This document shows positions 38,808 through 47,740 of a stretch of DNA of 64,000 bases, piece after piece. The position numbers were made by a program, and so were the translations under genes. The notes under the pieces were generated by a model. The model had not been told where the DNA came from. It did no database searches and worked only from the letters and a program-made list of their open reading frames with translations. The stretch is from Cyclobacteriaceae bacterium (GTDB taxonomy: Bacteria; Bacteroidota; Bacteroidia; Cytophagales; Cyclobacteriaceae), in contig JANQKF010000008.1 of NCBI GenBank assembly GCA_028281285.1, positions 1 through 64,000 of the forward strand. Reading direction: 5' to 3'. Numbering within the stretch: position 1 is the stretch's first letter; the number at the start of each line of letters is the position of its first letter.

Positions 38808-40046
38808 TCAACCATGGCCCGAAAAATAAGATTTCATGGATGACAACATAACCTGCAACCAATGACGAATCGAGGGTTGTATTTTCTTTAAATTATCACC
38901 CCTTTCGGGTAAGGACAAATCAACCGATAAACCTTCGGAGCTTTGAAAATTCTTTTTGAAATTTTCTATCTGAGTCAGTAGAATATTGTCCCTTTCGTTG
39001 AAAATGGTCGTTAAAGCTTCTTTTAATTCTGTTCTATTCTTGGCGGATAGACAAAGTCCCAAATGCTCGTAGATGGATTTATACTTTCCAGAAGAAATTT
39101 CGAGCCATTTGTCATTGCCCTTTTCATGAAATCTGAAATACTCGATACCCGGGCATCCCACTGCCAGCGAATCGGTAATGGTTGATGACCAAAAATGAAT
39201 TGAATAATAGCTATCCAAGCTGAGGAGAAATGGATTTATGTCCGTGATATCGTAATTGGTTATTCCTTCATTTTTGAGACAGTTTTTCAAAAAACCCTCC
39301 TCTTCCCGCGGGTGGGGCTTGAAGACAAAAAAGAGCTCAGAATAAGCCGACATCTCCTGAGTTAAAGAGGTAATCAGCTCTTTGTAATCGTCCTCAATCA
39401 ATAGTTCTCCATCCGCTGGGCGAGTAAATACTGCTACTATCTTCCTGCCACCTGCCTCTTGCTTCACTCTCAACAACTCCGGGTTCTCGGTTTCTCGAAA
39501 CTTAACAATCCAATCTTTTGAATAGGCTGGTGCTCCGGAAACAAGGATTCTCGATTTGTCTATTCGCCTGGCCCAATAGGTGGTATCATGCAATGTATTT
39601 ACAATTAGATAGTCAAAACAATTTGGGTCGTGCTTTGAAATTATAATCTCCTCACCGACAGAGTCGGATGCAAGACTATAAAGTGCATTGGCATGGGGAT
39701 ATAGATAAAAGGTGGCATTCGGGCTACAAAAACGAATAGCTGCAGCAAGACTCTTTTTGTATAATGGCCAAAAATCCTTGAATATATATTTGATTCGCTT
39801 CCTATGATTTACCAGAAAAAAGAAGAGGTGCTTTTTCTTAATTACTGTCCCAAATGCCCTGAATTCTCTCAGGTGAAAGTCTTCTTTTAGGGCTTTTTGA
39901 TAAACCTTTTCCGAAAAGAACAACAGCACAAAATCACAATCCTGGTTCTTTTGTTTTTGTAGATAAAAATAAGGGACGAGCCATTGCAACTCTCCAAGGG
40001 AGGTGTGAATAATACCCAGAAAAATCTTCTTCTTACCGGATGTCAA
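38808..40046 (-). CDS. Possible GT-B transferase of unassigned family, second copy type
   Basis: This 412-residue protein is not recognised with certainty. It has a Rossmann-like N-terminus (KKIFLGIIHTSLGELQW), a Lys/Phe-rich segment, YLYPHANALYSL, the block FFVFKPHPREEEGFL and then SIHFWSSTITDSLAVGCP. The KPHP motif plus a Ser/Thr-rich loop recalls transferases that use CMP-sialic acid or CDP-alditol donors. It overlaps the HAD phosphatase gene by 14 bases and follows the NeuA-like gene, so it is a candidate user of that CMP-sugar. Confidence 0.48.
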   Translation of the reverse strand: MTSGKKKIFLGIIHTSLGELQWLVPYFYLQKQKNQDCDFVLLFFSEKVYQKALKEDFHLREFRAFGTVIKKKHLFFFLVNHRKRIKYIFKDFWPLYKKSLAAAIRFCSPNATFYLYPHANALYSLASDSVGEEIIISKHDPNCFDYLIVNTLHDTTYWARRIDKSRILVSGAPAYSKDWIVKFRETENPELLRVKQEAGGRKIVAVFTRPADGELLIEDDYKELITSLTQEMSAYSELFFVFKPHPREEEGFLKNCLKNEGITNYDITDINPFLLSLDSYYSIHFWSSTITDSLAVGCPGIEYFRFHEKGNDKWLEISSGKYKSIYEHLGLCLSAKNRTELKEALTTIFNERDNILLTQIENFKKNFQSSEGLSVDLSLPERGDNLKKIQPSIRHWLQVMLSSMKSYFSGHG

Positions 40047-40656
40047 AAGCGCTAAACTTTTCTATATAATCTTCTCCTAAACCTTTCAGCTTGACATTGT
40101 TGTAACCAAAAAATCGTACACCATTGATTTGGGCTGCATCAAAATCGTTAACGGAATCTCCAATCAAAACACAGTTTTGATTGCTGTAACCGTATTGATT
40201 TAACACGTCTTTGACCAGCTGTGTTTTTGGTGTGGGAGAACCTCCGATTGTGATGAAAAACTGATCGATACCAACAGCAGCGCAAATTTCTCTCAACTCC
40301 TTCTGATCGGAGCCGGAAACAACATGCATTGCATGTTGTTTATGATAGGACTTGACAAAGTCGATGGCATCAGAAATTAACAAGGAAGGATCCTTCAGCT
40401 TAGTGAGCATAATTTCCGAAAACTCCTGCGCAAGACGATTGACCTCTTCATCGGTAATGCGCTCATTCAATATTTGTTCAAAAAAATACCTGAACTTAAC
40501 ATAACGGGATAAACCACCATTAGCCAAATGATATTGCATCAACTCGCCTACCTGTTCAGTCGGGTATGATTTAAGAACTTCGATGAAACCTTCATTTCTA
40601 ACAGACATTGAGTCCATAAGCACCCCATCAAAATCCCAAAAAATTGTCTTAATCAA
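40033..40656 (-). CDS. HAD-family phosphatase, beta-phosphoglucomutase-like
   Basis: The proposed TTG start at 40656 gives 207 residues beginning LIKTIFWDFDGVLMDS, with the HAD nucleophile Asp in FWDFDGV. The open frame runs up to 40770, but that part overlaps the NeuA-like gene and has a composition unlike a real N-terminus. Later HAD motifs are HVVSGSDQKELREI and CVLIGDSVNDFDAA. The TTG lies inside the NeuA-like stop region, an 8-base overlap that suggests coupled translation. It may dephosphorylate a sugar acid made by the neighbouring genes. Confidence 0.82.
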   Translation of the reverse strand: MIKTIFWDFDGVLMDSMSVRNEGFIEVLKSYPTEQVGELMQYHLANGGLSRYVKFRYFFEQILNERITDEEVNRLAQEFSEIMLTKLKDPSLLISDAIDFVKSYHKQHAMHVVSGSDQKELREICAAVGIDQFFITIGGSPTPKTQLVKDVLNQYGYSNQNCVLIGDSVNDFDAAQINGVRFFGYNNVKLKGLGEDYIEKFSAFDIR

Positions 40657-41350
40657 CTTGTAATTGCTTTTGAATTGCCTCCGCAATGAGGAAGTCGTCC
40701 TCCCAATCAATGTCGAATGACTTAATCTGATCCTGAACGAAGAAGAACTTCTTTCGGCCAATTCTATCATTCATTTCCTTATATATATTCACCGAGGTTA
40801 CAAAGGCTGCGTGATTGACTTCATAAATAGTCTCAAGGTCTTGAGTTCTTGGCCAACGTCCTGCACCCCTTTCAGTCGTATTTATAATTTCCTCTGTCTT
40901 AGGGTCAATTAAGAAGTTCTGCAATTTCTTGACAGTCAGCAACGAATCATAGCCCTCATTTAGCGAGCTAAAATATTGGTCAATGATTCGATCGTACTCC
41001 TCCCCATCAATAAATGGAGTAGTAACATGCCCCCAAATAATATGTTCCTTTTGGGCTATTTCAGGTACATACTTGATTAGCTCAATAAGAGGAGTAGTGT
41101 CCAAACAAAGTTCCTGTGGTCTTTCTACTATTCTAAGCCTTGGATCATTAAAGCCATTTGCTACATCAATGCAAGCCTCATCGTTAGTTGATAATACGAT
41201 TTCTCCAATTTCATTTGATCCAACCAGTTGAGAGAGTTTATGCGCTAATAGACCTCCATCATTTCCAGCAAATGATCTGGTGTTTTTGTTGATCACTCTG
41301 CTGCTTCCCTTGCGAGTGGGTAGGAAAAATGAAATATCAGCCATCTTCAA
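40649..41350 (-). CDS. Acylneuraminate cytidylyltransferase family (NeuA-like)
   Basis: A 233-residue CMP-sugar synthetase that should activate an ulosonic acid with CTP. The CTP loop is FFLPTRKGSSRVINKNTRSF, related to the classical R-x-G-S-K/R-R-x-x-x-K-N; GHVTTPFIDGEEYD corresponds to the QPTSPL block, and SFDIDWEDDFLIAE holds the metal-binding Asp pair of the family. It overlaps the aldolase fusion gene by ATGA. Which acid it activates is not known. Confidence 0.87.
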   Translation of the reverse strand: MKMADISFFLPTRKGSSRVINKNTRSFAGNDGGLLAHKLSQLVGSNEIGEIVLSTNDEACIDVANGFNDPRLRIVERPQELCLDTTPLIELIKYVPEIAQKEHIIWGHVTTPFIDGEEYDRIIDQYFSSLNEGYDSLLTVKKLQNFLIDPKTEEIINTTERGAGRWPRTQDLETIYEVNHAAFVTSVNIYKEMNDRIGRKKFFFVQDQIKSFDIDWEDDFLIAEAIQKQLQVD

Positions 41351-42891
41351 ATCTTTGCGTAGACCGAACTCTCCAATAAACCCTCATATTTTGTTGGTGT
41401 TAAAGAAGTGATTGTTCCCAAACCTTTTACGAAGTCATTGAACAGGTTTTCATTTTCATTGGCGATCTCTAGTTCTGCCTGTTTGATATTATCGCCATCA
41501 TAGCCGTCATAACCGGCTACAAAAATCCGTTTAGCTCCTAGTTCAATGGCGGTTTGAAGCGCCAATACCGTATGAGAATCCTTAACACGATCGGTAAAAG
41601 AAATCTCCTTCAATTCGAAGCTCTTGGAAATTAAGACTTGTGGAATATAGGTTCCCATCTTCCTTGGAAAGGGTGGTAAAACACATTCAGAAACAAATTC
41701 GAAACCTCCGGTAGCTCTTTCCTCCAATCGATGTCCCTCGTTTCCAACCAAACAAAATACTTGTCTATTGCTGACTTCTGTGAAGTAATTGGCATTCTTG
41801 GAGCTGGCATGAACCAAACATAGATCTTCCTCTTTTTCAATCCACTCGATTAACGCAGGTGCATGCAGGGCGACAGAAGGACCTCCTCCAACAATCAAAA
41901 CTGACTCGAATACATCTTTGGACCGGAAGGTTCCAAGCTTGATATTGTCCTCAAGTCCAGCACTTTGGTTGTTCAAAGCCTGTACAATGCTATTCATAGA
42001 ATAGAAACGCTTGCTAACCCATTCCATGACATCTTTCTGGGGTAGTGAATTGGCTCCTGATACCATATAAGGCAGATTGGTACCCCATTGATAGCGAGCC
42101 TGTAATTGTTCAAATGAACTAACCACATTGCCAAGTGCATTGAAATCAACGTTTAGCTCATGTTTAGAGTTGAGGCTTGTAAGTAGAAGCTCTGTCTTTA
42201 AGTTGCCGGCACCCCTGCCCATTCCCGTAATAGTGGCATCGACAATCTTAGCACCATTATCGATCGCGGTAAGTGTATTAATAAGCCCAAGTTCCAAATT
42301 GTTGTGGCCATGAAAGCCAATTTTTGCATTGATGCTTGCCGTTACTTCCTTCACCAACTCCGCTACGTCATCGGGATAAACACCTCCGTAGGAGTCGACC
42401 AAATAGAAATAATCTACTATTCCATCAACCTGATTCAAATTGTCCAAAAACCCTTCAATCTGCCTCCAATTGGACATATACATCACATTGAATGCCACTG
42501 AAAAACCCATTGCTTTAATTCCACCGGCCAGGTCAATAGCTCTCAGAAAATTGATGGGATTGACCGCAACTCGAATTAAATCGATCAGCCCTCGGCATTC
42601 CCCAAGCAATCCTTCCAAGTCATCCTTGCCCACATCTTTTTCATTGATCAAAACAGCCAATTCTTTGGAACTTCGATCCCGTATGTTTTGGATAACCGAG
42701 ATTGGACAATAAAAATATTTTCCCAAGTAATTCGGCTGCTCAAGGCTTCTATAGCCAATCTCCAATATATCAATAGGAAGGGTTTCACAGGATTCGATAT
42801 ATGAATCAACCAATCGATCGTCAAAATCCCAGTTGGTGTAATAGCCGCCATCCCTCAGTGTACAATCCAGAATATGTAATTTCTTTTCCAC
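41347..42891 (-). CDS. DmpG/HMGL-type aldolase fused to a possible MptE/MAF-like domain
   Basis: Residues 1-305 are a DRE-TIM-type aldolase: LDCTLRDGGYYTNW has the metal Asp9 and catalytic Arg13, GFHGHNNLELG has metal His194 and His196, and GMGRGAGNLKTE follows, as in 4-hydroxy-2-oxovalerate aldolases. Residues about 325-514 form a second domain with VLIVGGGPSVALHAP and AKRIFVAGYDGYDGDN, recalling the MptE/DUF115/MAF fold whose MAF members transfer nonulosonic acids; this part is uncertain. It is translated together with a NeuA-like gene, pointing to an aldol-derived keto-acid sugar. I know no characterised protein with this exact role. Confidence 0.72.
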   Translation of the reverse strand: MEKKLHILDCTLRDGGYYTNWDFDDRLVDSYIESCETLPIDILEIGYRSLEQPNYLGKYFYCPISVIQNIRDRSSKELAVLINEKDVGKDDLEGLLGECRGLIDLIRVAVNPINFLRAIDLAGGIKAMGFSVAFNVMYMSNWRQIEGFLDNLNQVDGIVDYFYLVDSYGGVYPDDVAELVKEVTASINAKIGFHGHNNLELGLINTLTAIDNGAKIVDATITGMGRGAGNLKTELLLTSLNSKHELNVDFNALGNVVSSFEQLQARYQWGTNLPYMVSGANSLPQKDVMEWVSKRFYSMNSIVQALNNQSAGLEDNIKLGTFRSKDVFESVLIVGGGPSVALHAPALIEWIEKEEDLCLVHASSKNANYFTEVSNRQVFCLVGNEGHRLEERATGGFEFVSECVLPPFPRKMGTYIPQVLISKSFELKEISFTDRVKDSHTVLALQTAIELGAKRIFVAGYDGYDGDNIKQAELEIANENENLFNDFVKGLGTITSLTPTKYEGLLESSVYAKI

Positions 42892-42908
42892 CTTTTGTCT
42901 TCGAGTTT

Positions 42909-43970
42909 TTAAAAATTAGGATCTAACAATGGTTGTAACTCATCTTCTACAATCAGTGGTTTTATTAAAACCACCTCTCTTTTATTTGGTCCAAAAAGGC
43001 GGTCAGGATAAACAAATCTTGAACACCTATAGACCAGCCCATGTAAGAAGTTCATCCCTAATAACCTCAATCCAAACTGCAATTTCAAATATAACCGCAT
43101 TAGCAAACCATTACGAGTTTGAAAACTGAGTGATTTAGCCCAAAGGCGATAAAGTGATTTGAATTCTTCTTTATTGAACTGAAGAACCGCAAGATTTAAA
43201 TGTTTCAAGTATTGTTTGTCGAGTAAGTAGGACAATGAACGTTCGGCTTTTACTGAAAGTCGTTGTTCCATTTCCAGAAATATATGAAAACGTGAATCGA
43301 TTCTATTGTAATTGTTAGTTGTGATGGATATTCGAGTTCTACCATGTCCTGATCGTACATAGACATCAGGATCTGAATCAGGAAATTTTACATATTGTGG
43401 TTGGTCCATCAGGATATTCATATGAAAGCCCCAATCCTGAAGGCTCGGGGCGTTTTCATCGAACTGATATTTTTTTACAAATTCTGCATTAAAAAAGGTT
43501 GAAGAAATACACCAACCCTCAAGCTGGACAAAAGCTACCAAATCATCCTCATGCTTCAGGGAATTCCACAATTTCCTTATCTCCTTGTTTTCATGTCTTA
43601 TTATTCCAGTTTGAGTCACTATAAAATCTTCTTCCTCGATAAGATGAACCCTTCTTTGCAGACACTGAGGAGCAAGAAAATCATCCGAATCCAAGAACAT
43701 TAAAAATTTCCCATTGGCCTGTTTCAAGGCGATATTTCTACATGTTGAAGCTCCTTTTGGTTGTCGATTCCTAGTTAGGGCTTTGATTCTTGTGTCCCTC
43801 TTTGTCCATTCTCTGGCGATGTCTGTCGACCCGTCATCAGAGCCATCATCAACGAGTATTAATTCCCAGTTTGAATAGGTCTGTATGAACACGCTTTCAA
43901 TCATTCTCGGAAGGTCTTCACTTCGGTTATAGACCGGAGTAATTATTGATACCAGAGGTGATTGACTCAT
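42909..43970 (-). CDS. Glycosyltransferase family 2
   Basis: The 353-residue protein has an N-terminal GT-A domain with SPLVSIITPVYNRSEDLP, the nucleotide-contact LILVDDGSDDGSTDIA and the DXD-like metal site in FLMFLDSDDFLAP. A Trp-containing C-terminal acceptor segment (LQDWGFHMNILMDQ) follows, then a basic tail. It should be an inverting transferase. It lies 17 bases upstream of the aldolase fusion gene. Confidence 0.92.
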   Translation of the reverse strand: MSQSPLVSIITPVYNRSEDLPRMIESVFIQTYSNWELILVDDGSDDGSTDIAREWTKRDTRIKALTRNRQPKGASTCRNIALKQANGKFLMFLDSDDFLAPQCLQRRVHLIEEEDFIVTQTGIIRHENKEIRKLWNSLKHEDDLVAFVQLEGWCISSTFFNAEFVKKYQFDENAPSLQDWGFHMNILMDQPQYVKFPDSDPDVYVRSGHGRTRISITTNNYNRIDSRFHIFLEMEQRLSVKAERSLSYLLDKQYLKHLNLAVLQFNKEEFKSLYRLWAKSLSFQTRNGLLMRLYLKLQFGLRLLGMNFLHGLVYRCSRFVYPDRLFGPNKREVVLIKPLIVEDELQPLLDPNF

Positions 43971-44001
43971 GATTGAGGCTTATTCGAACTTAGTTTTCTA
44001 T

Positions 44002-44904
44002 TCACGTCTTCTTCTTGGAGCGCAATTCAAAGAGGACAAATCGCTTTAGTTTTAGTAAATATTGTAGAAGACTCACCTCACCTGACCAGAGGCCTTTCCA
44101 GACAACACCAATTGGTAACCTTCTGTTGAGGTTATTATAAATAGCTATGTCCAATAAAAATGATTTTTTAAGATAAGACCTGATAACTCGTTCCCTATCT
44201 TGATTGTATCTGGTTTTCAATTTTTTGGATCGATACAACGAATCCTGAACAACCCTGTATTTAACCAACGGTTCTTCCATGAAATAGAAAACTCTCCCCA
44301 TGTCCAGAAATTTCAGAAAGAAGTATAAATCCTCAAAGATCAGGCTTTCATCATACACCGGTTTTGGAGGCAAATGACCCACCCTTATTAGAACACTGGG
44401 AGCAATGATGACACTTGCGCCCATCATTCTGCGCATTAGCATTGCATTATCTTGAATCCCTTCCACAAAATCTTCCCTCAACACAAACCTTTCCTCAAGA
44501 ACACTCCCTTTTTCATCGAATTTTGTAGCTGATGAGTGGATTAGACTCACCTCAGGATTATTCAAAAACAAGTTGACCTGTACTTCAATTTTATTTGATA
44601 TCATCGAATCATCACACGCAATAACCTGATAGAATTCACCCTTTGATATTGCTAATCCATCGTTTATAGCAGCACATATTCCAGAGTTCTCGGTCTTGGC
44701 TATGAACTTGCAATCTACACTCCTCTCATTCATCCACTCCTCAATTTTCAGAACCGAATCATCTTGAGAATGATCATCAACAATGATCAGTTGAATAGCT
44801 GGGTATGTCTGGTCAATGATGCTGTCCAGTGTCTCCTGCACAAACCGTCCATGATTATAGCACACAGCAATGATGCTTACCAATGGTGTTCTTTTATTTT
44901 CCAA
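44002..44904 (-). CDS. Glycosyltransferase family 2
   Basis: The 300-residue inverting GT-A enzyme has PLVSIIAVCYNHGRFVQE, LIIVDDHSQDDSVLKIEEW and the DXD-like YQVIACDDSMISN. The C-terminal part (ESLIFEDLYFFLKFL) supplies the ED acceptor-base region seen in GT2 enzymes. It begins 2 bases after the FdtB-like gene, which suggests it may use the sugar made by that set, though this cannot be shown. Confidence 0.9.
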   Translation of the reverse strand: MENKRTPLVSIIAVCYNHGRFVQETLDSIIDQTYPAIQLIIVDDHSQDDSVLKIEEWMNERSVDCKFIAKTENSGICAAINDGLAISKGEFYQVIACDDSMISNKIEVQVNLFLNNPEVSLIHSSATKFDEKGSVLEERFVLREDFVEGIQDNAMLMRRMMGASVIIAPSVLIRVGHLPPKPVYDESLIFEDLYFFLKFLDMGRVFYFMEEPLVKYRVVQDSLYRSKKLKTRYNQDRERVIRSYLKKSFLLDIAIYNNLNRRLPIGVVWKGLWSGEVSLLQYLLKLKRFVLFELRSKKKT

Positions 44905-44906
44905 CC

Positions 44907-46001
44907 CTAAAACTGATTCACGTGATGGCAGACATAGGAAACCTGTTCTTCTGTCATGCCAATGAAAAGAGGTAGACTTAAAACCTCATCGGCCAATCTT
45001 TCAGCAATTGGAAAATCACCTTTCTTAACGCCAAGCGACCGATAGGCTTGTTGCAAATGAGGAGGTATTGGGTAATGGATGAGTGTGTCTATTCCTTTGC
45101 TCTTCAAGTATTCCTGAAGTTTGTCTCTTTTTTTATGACGAATGACATACAAATGGTAAACACTTGTACAGCTCTCAGCAATTCGCGGTATCACGACCTT
45201 AGAACCATCAAGCAGGTTGCCATATAATTCCGCAATCCTATTCCTTTCCTTGTTCCACTCAATCAATCGTCCAAGTTTCACAGAAAGCAAGCTCGCCTGT
45301 AATTCATCGAGTCTTGAATTGTAGCCGATGTATTCGTTATAGTACTTTCGTTCAGAACCGTAGTTCCTAAGAACTCTGAGTTTCTCCGCGAGGCTACTAT
45401 CATTCGTTGTAATTGCTCCCGCATCACCAAAGGCTCCCAGATTCTTGCCAGGATAAAAACTGGTCCCATTGAGATGTCCGAAACTTCCCGTCAACTTTCC
45501 ATTGCAATTGGCTCCTTGGGCTTGAGCATTGTCTTCTATAACCACTAAGCCGTTTTCATTGGCAATTCTACAAATCTCATCCATTTGGCAGGCCTGTCCA
45601 TAGAGATGCACCGGCATTATGGCCTTGGTTTTGGAGTTTATTGCCTCTACAATCCTTTGAGGGTCGATATTGTAAGTATGAATATCCGGCTCAACAAAAA
45701 CTGGAATTGCTCCCGCATAACTTACCGCTAAAACCGTGGCGATAAAGGTGTTAGAGGGAAGAATCACCTCATCTCCCTTGCCTATTCCAAGAGCCACCAA
45801 TGAGAGATGCAGTGCATCTAAGCCATTACCTACACCAATTGCGTATTTGGCTCCTGAAAAAGCGGCATATTTCTTTTCAAACTCCATCAGACCCTCTCCC
45901 AGAATGTATCGTTTACTATCAAAGAATTTTTTGAATTCGATCATTACTTCGGCCTCGATCTCCTTGTTGATCACATCAAAGCTGAGGAAGGGGATTTTCA
46001 T
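44907..46001 (-). CDS. dTDP-3-oxo-6-deoxyhexose aminotransferase, FdtB/QdtB-like
   Basis: A 364-residue DegT-family PLP enzyme. IPFLSFDVINKEIEAEV is a typical FdtB/QdtB start; the cofactor Lys is in SFYPGKNLGAFGDAG, with VVIEDNAQAQGA upstream holding the PLP-contact Asp. FdtB and QdtB aminate the C3 keto group of dTDP-3-oxo-6-deoxyhexoses. The nearby FdtA-type ketoisomerases and an LbH acyltransferase support that assignment over a 4-aminotransferase. Confidence 0.88.
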   Translation of the reverse strand: MKIPFLSFDVINKEIEAEVMIEFKKFFDSKRYILGEGLMEFEKKYAAFSGAKYAIGVGNGLDALHLSLVALGIGKGDEVILPSNTFIATVLAVSYAGAIPVFVEPDIHTYNIDPQRIVEAINSKTKAIMPVHLYGQACQMDEICRIANENGLVVIEDNAQAQGANCNGKLTGSFGHLNGTSFYPGKNLGAFGDAGAITTNDSSLAEKLRVLRNYGSERKYYNEYIGYNSRLDELQASLLSVKLGRLIEWNKERNRIAELYGNLLDGSKVVIPRIAESCTSVYHLYVIRHKKRDKLQEYLKSKGIDTLIHYPIPPHLQQAYRSLGVKKGDFPIAERLADEVLSLPLFIGMTEEQVSYVCHHVNQF

Positions 46002-46061
46002 GGGTCTAATAGTGTTGCTGATTTAAGTCGGCTATACTTTTCATTCCTGGTTTTCTTGAAA

Positions 46062-46742
46062 CTAGGTGTAGAGTTTTCTTTGGGAATCTAAATGCAGTTT
46101 TTGGAATTCTTCAGTGAATTTCAGGATCTCATCGATTGTTGGATCCACTCCTTCAAGCACATACTTAGAAATCTGATCTGTATAATCGTCAAAGCCAAAC
46201 TTCTTAACTGCGTAAGCATTTACTTTGGGCGCTTGGTTTCGAATATATAAGGTAAAAGGACGCACATTTTTGTTCAAAGCACTTCCCATAGCAATAAAAG
46301 AATAATGCCCTACTATTGAATATTGATGTATTTTGGCCCCCATACCGATACTAGCTCCCTCGAGCAAAACGGCTATACCCCCAATACTAGAAGAGGGCAT
46401 TGCAATCACCTTATTTTCCAGGATTGCATCATGTGGAACGTAAACGCCATGCATTAAAAACACATCATTCTCTATTCTTGTAATGTCCTTGTAACAGGGC
46501 TTCTGAATTGAGGTAAACTCCTTAAAAATATTATTGTTGCCAATTTTTATCTGAGCATTTGTAGAGTCATAGCGCGGGTTTTTGGAATTCTCTCCTGGGG
46601 ATCCTACGACCACATGATGACCAATGATATTGTTGTCTCCGATAATGGTGGGCCCTTCTATGACCGTATAAGCACCGACTTCATTATTCTCTCCTAAGAT
46701 TACATTATCTCCAATAATGGCAGTTGGATGAATCTTATTCAT
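46062..46742 (-). CDS. LpxA-like left-handed beta-helix acyltransferase
   Basis: The 226-residue protein is built of hexapeptide repeats (HPTAIIGDNVILGENNEVG) with the catalytic-type His in VYVPHDAILENK and the LpxA-like GASIGMGAKIHQYSIVGHYS. It resembles UDP-GlcNAc acyltransferase but lies between the FdtA- and FdtB-like genes, so it more likely acylates the 3-amino group of a dTDP-3-amino-3,6-dideoxyhexose. Whether it uses acetyl-CoA or an acyl-ACP is open; LpxA itself uses acyl-ACP. Confidence 0.78.
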   Translation of the reverse strand: MNKIHPTAIIGDNVILGENNEVGAYTVIEGPTIIGDNNIIGHHVVVGSPGENSKNPRYDSTNAQIKIGNNNIFKEFTSIQKPCYKDITRIENDVFLMHGVYVPHDAILENKVIAMPSSSIGGIAVLLEGASIGMGAKIHQYSIVGHYSFIAMGSALNKNVRPFTLYIRNQAPKVNAYAVKKFGFDDYTDQISKYVLEGVDPTIDEILKFTEEFQKLHLDSQRKLYT

Positions 46743-46808
46743 GATGTTATTGCTTCTGTTTCAATGAATGAATCGGACAGTAATGTTCTTGTATTCTTAT
46801 GAAGCTGA

Positions 46809-47237
46809 TTACCCGATTTTTAGGGTCTTGAATTCTTCAAAACTCCTGACATAATCATGTTCTTCAAATTCCCTCGAAGCCAATACTAAACAAATTGCCC
46901 CCGAAGAGAAGTTAGTCAATTCTCTCCAAATCCCTGGAACTATATATAAGGCCTCATAAGGCCGGTTCAGTGACACCGTCAATGTATTCTCCCCATCCTT
47001 TAGCACGACATCATAACTTCCGCTAGCGGCAATTAAAAACTGGTGTAAATGGTGGTGGGCATGTCCTCCCCTTTCAGACCCCCCGGGAACATCATATAAA
47101 TAGTATACCCTTTTTATTTCGAAAGGAATATTTTTTAGGTTCTCTACCACAGTAAGGTTACCCTTAACCCTATGCGCTTTTTCCAATGAAACCCGAACGC
47201 AATCAGTTACCGTACTATTTTGGAATTCATCGATCAT
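46809..47237 (-). CDS. FdtA/QdtA-like sugar 3,4-ketoisomerase, intact copy
   Basis: The 142-residue cupin of the FdtA/WxcM family should convert dTDP-4-keto-6-deoxyglucose to a 3-keto isomer. IPFEIKRVYYLYDVPGG is the conserved entry, and RGGHAHHHLHQF gives His59 and His61, matching the active-site His pair of the family. The C-terminus is about 10 residues longer than the neighbour copy. It overlaps the divergent copy (47227-47619) by 11 bases. Confidence 0.9.
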   Translation of the reverse strand: MIDEFQNSTVTDCVRVSLEKAHRVKGNLTVVENLKNIPFEIKRVYYLYDVPGGSERGGHAHHHLHQFLIAASGSYDVVLKDGENTLTVSLNRPYEALYIVPGIWRELTNFSSGAICLVLASREFEEHDYVRSFEEFKTLKIG

Positions 47238-47619
47238 TCAATAGTTCTTCAACAGTATATAAATATTCAGACTGGTCAAAAAAAGACGAGGATATAATTA
47301 ATGCCAACGAATTGGTAGAAAAATTAGTCAGCTGTCTCCAAATCAATGGAGGCACGTGTAATCCCAGATATGATCTTCTGAGAGAAACAGTCTGGTGAGC
47401 TGTACCATCATTTAAAACTACATCAAAGCTACCCGACAAAGCAATGATCAGTTCATGGGAGTTTCTTAGTGCATGTCCCCCTCTTTCCTCATCTCCCGGA
47501 ACATCATAAACCCAATGCACTCGCTTTATTTCAAAAGGAATGTAATCCTGGAATTGTATAAAAGTAAGGTTTCCTCTATGGTCTTCAATCTTGGGCAATT
47601 TTATAAGATTAGTCTTCAT
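47227..47619 (-). CDS. FdtA/QdtA-like cupin with one active-site His replaced by Leu
   Basis: A 130-residue paralogue of the next gene: IPFEIKRVHWVYDVPGD is the same, but the key motif reads RGGHALRNSHELI, so the position equal to His51 of FdtA is Leu (codon CTA) while His49 remains. In FdtA/QdtA both His residues sit in the active site, so this copy is probably altered in activity, product or role. It has no frameshift and a normal length, so it is not a decayed gene. It is the first gene after a 121-base gap with no recognised promoter. Confidence 0.85.
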   Translation of the reverse strand: MKTNLIKLPKIEDHRGNLTFIQFQDYIPFEIKRVHWVYDVPGDEERGGHALRNSHELIIALSGSFDVVLNDGTAHQTVSLRRSYLGLHVPPLIWRQLTNFSTNSLALIISSSFFDQSEYLYTVEELLNDR

Positions 47620-47740
47620 AAGTTAAATCTGTTCAAAACCGGAAGTCTGAATTACCAAGAATCAAACCTTGTCAAGAACTCCTGACCATGCAGGATTAAA
47701 TTAGCGATCTTATTTAAAAGTCCGTTAATTACTTCAGGCC

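Noticed and set aside
47620-47740. Internal promoter before the ketoisomerase genes
   Set aside because: The 121-base gap holds no convincing minus-strand -7 element; I see nothing functional in it.
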